Below the pieces are notes generated by a model. That model was not told the origin of the DNA and ran no database searches. It saw only the letters and a list, made by a program, of their open reading frames with translations. Positions 1 to 6,089 of a stretch of 7,906 bases of DNA are shown one piece after another; the first letter of the stretch is position 1, and each line of letters opens with the position of its first letter. Position numbers and translations under genes: made by a program. The stretch comes from Deltaproteobacteria bacterium (GTDB taxonomy: Bacteria > Desulfobacterota > Desulfobacteria > Desulfobacterales > SURF-7): the NCBI GenBank assembly GCA_019307665.1, contig JAFDJC010000146.1, positions 1 through 7,906 of the forward strand. The letters are read 5' to 3'.

Positions 1-1731
1 CGAGCAGTCTCTATTCTGCATCAAAACCGTATCGATTGCAGCAAGGCTGTCTGCCGTATCCGCAACACCTACTCCTTGAATTCCGCTTCCGTTAAACTGG
101 GCGCCTCCGGCTGTAACATCTATTCCTGATTCAAGACATCCGTCAACCAGCATTGAAGAAAAAGGTGTTGGATGAAAATCCCTGTTCCCTTTTTCTATTA
201 TTTGAATATCTTTGATCAACCGATCTACCATGTATACAACCTGCTCTTTGAAAACGGTCATAACATGATCCATGTCTGTAATCGACTCAGCATCAATGGT
301 TGCAGCACCGATCCTTTTCCGATCGTTCAAACGCTTCCCTTTGTTTAAGGCCAATTCAAGACATATGGGCAAATTAAAAAGGGATGCATCAGTAGACAGA
401 AAACTTTTCCCTTGTATCGATGGTTCCACACAACCTACAATGCCGTAATCCCTTGCATCTTCAAGCGGATAACCATGGCGCTCCAAGGCGGATATGGTAA
501 CCTCATCATTAAAAAATGCAGGTACGCCCAAACCTTTTAGTGCAACTTCAACAGCACGATCAATAAAGGCATCAGAAGTTTTTTTGCTGATTCGAACCTG
601 ATAGTTCGGTTCTCTCAAACCGGATTCTTCCATTACATCAAGGAAAAGGTAAGACAAGTCATTAACTGAATCGTTACCCTGTCTGTCTATTCCGCCGACA
701 ATGGCAGCCTGGGCCACAAGAAAACCTCCATGGTACTTGCTGGATCTTTCCGAAAGGAGAAATACGTGCTCAGTTGTCTTGGCCGAAAAACATAGCAACA
801 GTTCCTTTGCCTTTTCAGGCGTAGTCCTTCCATTTTTTATGTCTTTTTCATAAAACGGATAAAGATACTGGTCAATCCTGCCAAAAGAAACAGCAGAATT
901 TAACCCTTCCAGACAAACCCCCATATGCGAAAGCCAGAGAGATTGAATCGCTTCATGAAAAGTTTCTGCAGGCTCGTTGGGTACCTTTCTGCATATCCTG
1001 GCGATCTCACGAAGCTCATCGGCACGATATGAATCTTCAATTTTTGCCTGCTGTTCAGCCTCCAATGCCAGGCGGCTTGAAAAATCGATAATACCTTCAC
1101 ATGCAATTCGGGCTGCCTCATAAAAATCACCGTCTTTTCTTTCCGCGCCTTCAAGATACCCCTTGACGCCAAGATTGATGATCTTTTCATAGTTCGGAAG
1201 GAAGTGCCCTATCCCCCCAGCTTCGTTGATGAGATAGTAAGTTGCATTCAATTGTTCTATGAGATAGCGGAGCATGTTCTTTAATCCGGGCATCAACGCC
1301 CTTAGCGGCATATTTCTAAACATCCAGAATGGGATGACCTTGAAGATCACCTTGAAGCGATCCGCCCAGGACATCTTAAATGGTGTGGTTTTTCTTTTAT
1401 TTATCCACAGTATGTCCTCACACATAAAAACACCGGCAAGCTCGGGCTGGATCAGCGCTGATTTCCTGTGCGCTCCAAAGTTACCGGCAATCAGTTCATC
1501 ATCAAATATTTTGGCGGACTTGTTCTGCATCAAATATCGAAACGCCTTGGCCTTCCTTATCAGCATCGGTTCGTCAGCGTTATCAAATTTTTTAAAATGT
1601 TCTGTGACTAGCAGGGCTCTTTCAGGACAAAGGTAAATAGGTGTGGAAAAAAGTGTGTTTTTAATACGGCTAAAACGTTCCGATGTTTCTTTGTGCCTTG
1701 ATGTAAATTCCTGTTTTTTTTTATGCTTCAT
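1..1731 (-). CDS. Glycyl radical enzyme (pyruvate formate-lyase-like dehydratase/lyase class), C-terminus cut off by window edge
   Basis: An uninterrupted frame of 577 codons runs from ATG at 1731-1729 to the left edge. The family usually has about 780-850 residues, so the last 200-270, including the glycyl-radical loop near the C-terminus, are outside the window. Visible family signatures are DDELIAGN (78-85), GHFLPNYEKI (175-184), SFGRIDQYLYPFYEKD (282-297), the active-site GCVEP with Cys434 and Glu436, and DVTAGGAQFN plus GVADTADSLAAI (538-566). Family knowledge: a glycyl radical made by a separate radical-SAM activase oxidises the Cys to a thiyl radical. Cys-x-Glu is typical of the dehydratase and C-N/C-S lyase branch (glycerol dehydratase, CutC, IslA, HypD) rather than true pyruvate formate-lyase. 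The glycerol-dehydratase NGHS pocket motif is replaced by LNSA (277-280), so I assign no substrate. A Shine-Dalgarno AAGGGG lies 7 nt before the ATG. Class confident; substrate unknown. Confidence 0.93.
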   Translation of the reverse strand, partial: MKHKKKQEFTSRHKETSERFSRIKNTLFSTPIYLCPERALLVTEHFKKFDNADEPMLIRKAKAFRYLMQNKSAKIFDDELIAGNFGAHRKSALIQPELAGVFMCEDILWINKRKTTPFKMSWADRFKVIFKVIPFWMFRNMPLRALMPGLKNMLRYLIEQLNATYYLINEAGGIGHFLPNYEKIINLGVKGYLEGAERKDGDFYEAARIACEGIIDFSSRLALEAEQQAKIEDSYRADELREIARICRKVPNEPAETFHEAIQSLWLSHMGVCLEGLNSAVSFGRIDQYLYPFYEKDIKNGRTTPEKAKELLLCFSAKTTEHVFLLSERSSKYHGGFLVAQAAIVGGIDRQGNDSVNDLSYLFLDVMEESGLREPNYQVRISKKTSDAFIDRAVEVALKGLGVPAFFNDEVTISALERHGYPLEDARDYGIVGCVEPSIQGKSFLSTDASLFNLPICLELALNKGKRLNDRKRIGAATIDAESITDMDHVMTVFKEQVVYMVDRLIKDIQIIEKGNRDFHPTPFSSMLVDGCLESGIDVTAGGAQFNGSGIQGVGVADTADSLAAIDTVLMQNRDCS

Positions 1732-1787
1732 GTCCGTTCCCCTTGAACTTTATCTTAACGCCTCAGATTTATTTAGAAACCTGTTGG

Positions 1788-1816
1788 ATTTTAACATTAA
1801 ATTCAAATAACGTCTA
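1788..1816 (-). promoter_or_regulatory. Candidate sigma70-type promoter for the glycyl radical enzyme
   Basis: On the minus strand, TAGACG (1811-1816) is followed after 17 nt by TAAAAT (1788-1793). That -10 is preceded by TGT, giving an extended -10 (TGnTAAAAT). It sits in the 108-nt gap between the kdsB stop and the glycyl radical enzyme start and would give a leader of about 50 nt. It suggests the enzyme can be transcribed separately from kdsB. The rest of the gap is AT-rich with a poly-T run at 1819-1827 and no convincing terminator hairpin. I saw no sigma54-type TGGC/TTGC pair. This is read by eye only. Confidence 0.4.
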
Positions 1817-1839
1817 TATTTTTTTTTAACGTATTTTTA

Positions 1840-2580
1840 TCAACCGGCATCATTCTTAAGCAGATCCTCTATCCTCGAAATATCTTCGGGGAGATCCACC
1901 TCAGGCGAGTCGTATCTTGTAACCACTGCCCTTATTCTATGACCATGTTCAAGCGCCCTGAGTTGCTCAAGTTTCTCAATTGTTTCAAGCTTTCCTTCGG
2001 GAAGGCATCTGAATTTTTTAAGAAACCGGTATGTGTAAGCGTATACTCCCAAATGCTTATAGGTATCAAAAGAGATGTCTCCATCACGATCAAAAGGAAT
2101 TGGCGATCTTGAAAAATATAGCGCAAATCCATTGTTATCAAAGGTTATTTTAACATCTTTCGGATTTTTTATCTCCTCCTCCCTTGTAATTGCATATGCG
2201 AGTGTTGACATTTCAACATCCAGCTCGGAAAAAAAGGGTCCTGCTACTTCATTTATACATTCAGGATTAATAAGCGGCTGATCTCCTTGTATATTGATAA
2301 TAATATCATCATCAAGGCAAATCTTTTCAGCGGCTTCAGCTACACGGTCTGTACCTGATCGGTTGTCATTCGACGTCATGACGGCTTTACCGCCGAACCG
2401 TTCAACTGCATCAACAATTCGCATATCGTCTGTTGCCACGATAACATCGTCCACCTTCTCCGCCTTCATGCACCTTTCATATACATGCTGAATCATGATT
2501 TTTCCCGCTATTTTTGAAAGCGGTTTGCCGTCGAACCTTGTTGACCCGTATCGTGAAGGAATAATAACTGTTGTACTCAT
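1840..2580 (-). CDS. kdsB: 3-deoxy-manno-octulosonate cytidylyltransferase (CMP-Kdo synthetase)
   Basis: The 246-residue product matches KdsB along its full length (E. coli protein 248 aa). It activates Kdo with CTP to give CMP-Kdo and PPi in the cytoplasm, the step before Kdo is transferred to lipid A, so the organism makes LPS. Motifs seen: the N-terminal nucleotide-binding loop IPSRYGSTRFDGKPL (7-21), SGTDRVAEAA (75-84), NIQGDQPLI (96-104), YFSRSPIPF (155-163), HLGVYAYTYRFL (176-187), LEQLRALE (204-211) and VDLPEDI (228-234). The metal-binding aspartates should be Asp100 (QGD) and Asp235-equivalent in the VDxPED motif. One variation: QGDQP where E. coli has QGDEP. AGGAG lies 3 nt before the ATG, slightly close. 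It is divergent from larB and upstream of the glycyl radical enzyme on the same strand. An 8-amino-Kdo substrate cannot be excluded. Confidence 0.96.
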   Translation of the reverse strand: MSTTVIIPSRYGSTRFDGKPLSKIAGKIMIQHVYERCMKAEKVDDVIVATDDMRIVDAVERFGGKAVMTSNDNRSGTDRVAEAAEKICLDDDIIINIQGDQPLINPECINEVAGPFFSELDVEMSTLAYAITREEEIKNPKDVKITFDNNGFALYFSRSPIPFDRDGDISFDTYKHLGVYAYTYRFLKKFRCLPEGKLETIEKLEQLRALEHGHRIRAVVTRYDSPEVDLPEDISRIEDLLKNDAG

Positions 2581-2613
2581 ATGCTCCTATAAAATTAAAT
2601 AAAGATAAACAGA

Positions 2614-2640
2614 TTGACCATCAATCCTTTTTAATATAGT
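2614..2640 (+). promoter_or_regulatory. Candidate promoter for larB in the kdsB-larB divergent gap
   Basis: The 71-nt gap 2581-2651 must serve both divergent genes. On the plus strand TTGACC (2614-2619) is followed after 15 nt by TATAGT (2635-2640). Transcription would begin near 2647, only about five bases before the larB ATG at 2652. That fits the lack of a clear Shine-Dalgarno in front of larB (only GAAAAAG). The spacer is shorter than the preferred 17, so this is tentative. Confidence 0.3.
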
Positions 2641-2651
2641 GAAAAAGTACA

Positions 2652-3401
2652 ATGAACTCTGACGCCCTAAAAAAACTTCTGGAACAGGTCGCAGACGGCC
2701 ACGCATCTGTCGATGATGCAGCTGCGACACTGAAGCATATAGCATTCCAAGACATTGATTATGCAACTATAGATCATCATAGGTCTCTTCGCAAGGGGTT
2801 TCCTGAAGTGATATTCGGAGAAGGTAAAACCGCTGACCAGATCACGGGCATTATGGACAAAATGCTTGAACAGGAAAACGTTGTGCTTGTCACCAGGGTT
2901 GATAAAGAGAAAGCGGACAAAATCATATACCGCTTTTCGAATGCTGTTTACCATGAAGATGCGGACATGATTGTCCATGTAAAAGAGGAAATACCGATTA
3001 CCGGAAAAGGAACAATACTGGTATTGTCGGCAGGCACATCAGATATCAGGGTCGCAAAGGAAGCCTTTCTTACGGCAAAATACATGGGAAACACTGTTCA
3101 ATCGATCTTTGATGTGGGCGTTGCCGGAATTCATCGGCTATTTTCCCACAAGGATCCCATAGAGAATGCATCGGTGATCATTGTTGCTGCCGGCATGGAA
3201 GGCGCCCTCCCCAGTGTTGTTGCAGGCATGGTTAGCCGGCCGGTTATCGCCGTTCCGACAAGCGTAGGCTACGGTGCCAGTTTTGGCGGCTTGACAGCCC
3301 TTTTTGCCATGCTGAACAGTTGCAGCTCCAATGTCGCAGTCGTAAACATCGACAATGGCTTTGGCGCAGGATACGTTGCATCGGCCATCAACAGGAAATA
3401 A
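2652..3401 (+). CDS. larB: Nickel-pincer cofactor biosynthesis protein LarB (NaAD carboxylase/hydrolase)
   Basis: A 249-residue protein with LarB architecture: an N-terminal segment with the family signature D-x-D-x-A-x-x-D-x-x-R (34-45) and GFPEVIFGEGKT (49-60), then a PurE-like (AIR carboxylase-type) domain. The latter shows SAGTSD (126-131), AGIHRL (158-163), AAGMEGALPSVVAG (179-192), VPTSVGYGASFGG (201-213), LNSC (221-224) and NIDNGFGAGY (232-241). Known role: LarB carboxylates the pyridinium ring of nicotinic acid adenine dinucleotide and splits its phosphoanhydride, the first step to the nickel-pincer nucleotide of lactate racemase and related enzymes. Cys224 in LNSC aligns with the cysteine reported to attack the pyridinium in Lactobacillus LarB. 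Length excludes plain PurE (about 165 aa). No larC, larE or larA is in the window. The gene converges on the HAMP gene with 15 nt between stops and no evident terminator. Confidence 0.95.
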   Translation: MNSDALKKLLEQVADGHASVDDAAATLKHIAFQDIDYATIDHHRSLRKGFPEVIFGEGKTADQITGIMDKMLEQENVVLVTRVDKEKADKIIYRFSNAVYHEDADMIVHVKEEIPITGKGTILVLSAGTSDIRVAKEAFLTAKYMGNTVQSIFDVGVAGIHRLFSHKDPIENASVIIVAAGMEGALPSVVAGMVSRPVIAVPTSVGYGASFGGLTALFAMLNSCSSNVAVVNIDNGFGAGYVASAINRK

Positions 3402-3416
3402 TTTACCGGGATTCGT

Positions 3417-3986
3417 CTAAAACTTATATTCGGCAAGCATCTTTTTCAATTTTTGGTTCAGCTTGATTGCCTGCTCAAGTGTTTCATTGACGTCATCTTC
3501 TTCCTTAAGTTTGATATGATGCTTGTCAACTTCGGTGACCAGGGCGGTCATGCTGCTTAATTTTGAGGATAATCCGGAGTTGAACAAGTTAATTTTATCT
3601 GCAAGAGATTTGCACTCATCTTTTTTTCTTAAAACTATTTTAAAACGGAGATCACTACTTATCATCCTGTCAAGAGACACTTCAAACCGGTAAAGTGGCC
3701 CGGCAAATCTGTGGGTAAATATTGTCGCAATACAAATAAGCAGAATGCACCCAATTATAACGTAAGGCCAAACGCTTGTGAGGATGTCGCCCAAAAGGGC
3801 TGCAATACCTGAAGCAGGCAAGACACTGCCTTCATTTACGATAAGAGATGCAAATGTTGTAGAAATAAAGATATAAAAACCTGCTAAAATTGCAGCGCCG
3901 GCTCCTGCAATAATAAAAAAACTGAAAATGGACTTATAAAGTTCAATTTCTTTTTGATAAAACTTCCTCCGCTTTTCTCTTCCCAT
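3417..3986 (-). CDS. Two-TM HAMP-like membrane protein with C-terminal coiled coil, no output domain
   Basis: 189 residues. A basic N-terminus (MGREKRRK) leads to TM1 about 19-44, a short extracytoplasmic loop about 45-71, TM2 about 72-91, then a HAMP-like segment from 92: THRFAGPLYRFE, DLRFKIVLRKKDE and a following helix to about 145. The C-terminal 140-189 is charged and helical, likely a coiled coil. HAMP modules normally relay signals from membrane to kinase, cyclase or chemoreceptor domains; none is attached here, so a partner or a scaffolding role is inferred. The start has GGG-rich sequence (GGGGGACAGGG) just upstream. It is the third gene of the symporter unit, starting 15 nt after the stop of the exported-protein gene. 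Two-TM HAMP call fairly sure; function unknown. Confidence 0.75.
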   Translation of the reverse strand: MGREKRRKFYQKEIELYKSIFSFFIIAGAGAAILAGFYIFISTTFASLIVNEGSVLPASGIAALLGDILTSVWPYVIIGCILLICIATIFTHRFAGPLYRFEVSLDRMISSDLRFKIVLRKKDECKSLADKINLFNSGLSSKLSSMTALVTEVDKHHIKLKEEDDVNETLEQAIKLNQKLKKMLAEYKF

Positions 3987-4001
3987 AATTCCCTGTCCCC
4001 C

Positions 4002-4424
4002 TTAATTCCGGTAAAGCAACCGTCCGTCTTCAAGGCTGCCCTTAATTTCATCCATACTTTTGATAAAGGTGTATGGTTCCCGGTTTTCCCAGTTCCAGGT
4101 TTTACCGAGAATAAAGTGCTTTATAGGAATATCCGGCAGGTCCATGTGGATTTTGTCGGATACGGTTGAAATCGCCTGTCCTGCCATGCCCGCATGCCGC
4201 CGAAGGGATGAAATCACCCAGAGCTCTCCACCCTTTTGATGGATTTCATTGATCCGTATCTTCCATCCCATGTCCGGAACCTGCATTTTGACTTCTATAT
4301 TACGGGCAGATACTGTATCCGAAGAATTTACTGGCGTGCTGATACATGCAGCACATAGTATCATGGCGATTATACACAGCTTGTCTACAGAGTGTCTCAT
4401 CACAAAATATTTTTTCAACCTCAA
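4002..4424 (-). CDS. Small exported protein of unknown function, symporter operon
   Basis: A frame of up to 140 codons. I do not recognise the family. The N-terminus is basic then hydrophobic (CIIAMILCAACIS, about 17-29), as in a Sec signal peptide. A lipoprotein is possible through Cys28 (CAAC), but Cys at -3 is unusual for a lipobox. The mature part (about 105 aa) is beta-like, with GWKIRINEI (53-61), GGELWVISSLRR and GKTWNWENREPYTF near the end, and no enzyme motif I can name. The start is uncertain: the longest frame opens with TTG at 4424, a second TTG lies two codons on, and the first ATG is codon 9 at 4400, which has no good Shine-Dalgarno. The gene begins 13 nt after the symporter stop and ends 15 nt before the HAMP gene, so co-transcription is likely. 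A periplasmic partner of the symporter's N-terminal domain is a guess from context. Confidence 0.7.
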   Translation of the reverse strand: MRLKKYFVMRHSVDKLCIIAMILCAACISTPVNSSDTVSARNIEVKMQVPDMGWKIRINEIHQKGGELWVISSLRRHAGMAGQAISTVSDKIHMDLPDIPIKHFILGKTWNWENREPYTFIKSMDEIKGSLEDGRLLYRN

Positions 4425-4437
4425 TTTCTCGAGAACA

Positions 4438-5865
4438 TCAGGTCTGCTCTGTTACAGCGCCTTCAACCGCTTCCTTGTCTTTATCATCAAGGGGTAAAAT
4501 CGTTTTAAAAAGAGCGATTGAAATGCCGCCCGCGAAAAACATCCCCAATCCGAAAATTGCTGAAGTAAAAAACATGGCGCTATAAAAATCGCCCATTAAA
4601 TCCTGAATAAGAATTGCAATCGCCATTGAGAGAGATGTATTCCTCAGTCCTGTTTCCAGTGAAAGTGCCCGCGATTGATAGTTGCTTATACCGAACAGTT
4701 TTGGAATAAAAATGCCTGCCAGCATTCCGACAGAAGTCATAACAAAAAGCATTCCGTAAAACAGCAGACCATAACGATCGGTATCGGCAAAATAATCTCC
4801 CCCCATGAGAAGCCCTGCGACAATGATAAAGACTAGGGATATCACCCCTAAAATAGAAAAAAACTTTACTGATCTTTCGGCAAAATTTTTCCATTTACTC
4901 CTTATGGCCATGCCTGATGATAACGGAATGATAACAAGAACGACTATGGTCACAGTAATCAGTTTTGCGGGTATTGTCACTTCCGGCACGTTTGAGCAAT
5001 AAAATGCAAGCAACAGAGGTGTTAGAACAAGAGAAAGAACCGTTGAAAAAGATGTGAGCGATATCGAAAGAGCCAGGTCACCTTTTCCAAGGTGCGTCAT
5101 CAAGTTCGACGTCACACCACCCGGACTGACGGCAACCAGAATCATTCCAACATAAATGAAAGGGAAATACTCATAAAAACCGAGCAGTTTGCCCAGTAAC
5201 ATGGCAAACAGGGGCATGAAACCCCACTGCAGGGCAGCGCCGATCAGCATTCCTCCTGGTTTTTTAAATACAAGGGCAAAATCTTTCAGGGTCAGCGTAA
5301 GCCCCATGCCGAGCATAATAAAAAAGAGCATCAGTACGATGGCAATTTTAAATATCGTAAACAAAACAATGGTTTTGGGTTTTTCCGTAAACCGTGTAAA
5401 AAGGCATTCTTCGCCGTTTACTACTGCTGAAATCACACCCGCCTTAAAGCTCATTTTATTTTTCACCATACCGGCAAGTCCGGCATAGACGGAATCTGCG
5501 TCATCGGCTATCATTTTAATGTCTTTGGGCAACATAATCACCAGAAGCTCGCTATCGACGTTCCTTAAAAGATAAATATTGTCTTTTTCAAATTGGCCCT
5601 TAGGTTTCGCAATGGATAGATGTCGTACATATCCTTCGAATTCCTTCTCCTCTGCTTTATCCCAATCGAGCAACCGTCCAAAAGTATTCAGCGTATAGAA
5701 GGTTTCACTACCTTCAGCACTTTTCGAAACTTTGGAAAGGCGACTGTATTGTTTTTCTCCCTTTCCTGTTTCTGCAAACGAAGCACAAGCAAAAAACAGA
5801 GTTAAAAGTAAACTCACAAATAAAACAAAAACAGATCTTGCCGATTTGCTTCCTTTTTCAGTCAT
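4438..5865 (-). CDS. Bile acid:sodium symporter family (SBF) transporter with N-terminal periplasmic domain
   Basis: 475 residues, against about 300-330 for usual bacterial SBF members. A signal peptide occupies about 1-31 (hydrophobic 12-26, probable cleavage after ACASFA). A soluble region 32-165 that I do not recognise follows, then an SBF membrane domain from about 166 to 455. Family signatures in it: LGMGLTLTLKDF (185-196), the discontinuous-helix motif SPGGVTSN (247-254), GKGDLALSISLTSFSTVLS (260-278) and ETGLRNTSL (404-412), the last matching the family ETGxQN segment that helps bind sodium. Such proteins import organic anions (bile acids, pantoate and others) with Na+; the substrate here is unknown. 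The extension should face the periplasm and could bind ligand or a partner. AAGGA lies about 8 nt before the ATG. First gene of a three-gene unit, divergent from the DUF1343 gene. Confidence 0.9.
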   Translation of the reverse strand: MTEKGSKSARSVFVLFVSLLLTLFFACASFAETGKGEKQYSRLSKVSKSAEGSETFYTLNTFGRLLDWDKAEEKEFEGYVRHLSIAKPKGQFEKDNIYLLRNVDSELLVIMLPKDIKMIADDADSVYAGLAGMVKNKMSFKAGVISAVVNGEECLFTRFTEKPKTIVLFTIFKIAIVLMLFFIMLGMGLTLTLKDFALVFKKPGGMLIGAALQWGFMPLFAMLLGKLLGFYEYFPFIYVGMILVAVSPGGVTSNLMTHLGKGDLALSISLTSFSTVLSLVLTPLLLAFYCSNVPEVTIPAKLITVTIVVLVIIPLSSGMAIRSKWKNFAERSVKFFSILGVISLVFIIVAGLLMGGDYFADTDRYGLLFYGMLFVMTSVGMLAGIFIPKLFGISNYQSRALSLETGLRNTSLSMAIAILIQDLMGDFYSAMFFTSAIFGLGMFFAGGISIALFKTILPLDDKDKEAVEGAVTEQT

Positions 5866-5967
5866 GGGGTAATTCCTTTTTTAATATGTCAATGTCAGCC
5901 CTGCTATCTCAATAAAAAGCAAAGTGTAATTCCATCAAGTCACTGCTTAGTAAATATACTCGATATT

Positions 5968-5999
5968 TGTCAACAATGTTTTTTATGTCAACAATGTTT
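5968..5999. repeat. Tandem 14-bp direct repeat in the divergent control region, possible operator or promoter element
   Basis: TGTCAACAATGTTT occurs at 5968-5981 and again at 5986-5999, identical, with a 4-nt spacer (18-bp period, close to two helical turns). On the minus strand each copy reads AAACATTGTTGACA and so contains a perfect -35 hexamer TTGACA. The nearer one (5968-5973) is followed after 15 nt by TACTAA (5947-5952), a weak possible promoter for the symporter unit with a leader of about 80 nt. The spacing suits tandem binding of one regulator. The remaining 224-nt gap (5866-6089) holds no reading frame I would call. Confidence 0.55.
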
Positions 6000-6017
6000 C
6001 CGCCACAAGAACGGTAT

Positions 6018-6045
6018 TTGAAAAACATGTATCCTGTGATATGAA
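6018..6045 (+). promoter_or_regulatory. Candidate promoter for the DUF1343 gene
   Basis: TTGAAA (6018-6023) and TATGAA (6040-6045) are separated by 16 nt. Transcription would start near 6052, leaving a leader of about 38 nt that includes the Shine-Dalgarno AGGA seven bases before the ATG at 6090. It lies just downstream of the tandem repeat. Matches are moderate and found by eye. Confidence 0.3.
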
Positions 6046-6089
6046 GATAGTCTGAAAAGTTAAAAGATTTTTATGGGCAGGACAAGTTT

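Noticed and set aside
1274..1636. 120-codon plus-strand open frame
   Set aside because: It lies entirely antisense to the glycyl radical enzyme, whose frame is continuous and rich in family motifs; the predicted product resembles nothing.
1815..1838. Poly-T run as a terminator for kdsB
   Set aside because: kdsB is on the minus strand, where this reads as poly-A, and no GC-rich stem adjoins it.
2652..3401. PurE (AIR carboxylase)
   Set aside because: The N-terminal LarB signature, the length of 249 residues and the LNSC cysteine fit LarB; PurE is shorter and lacks these.
3405..3416. Terminator between convergent larB and the HAMP gene
   Set aside because: Only 15 nt separate the stops and no stem with a T-run is visible.
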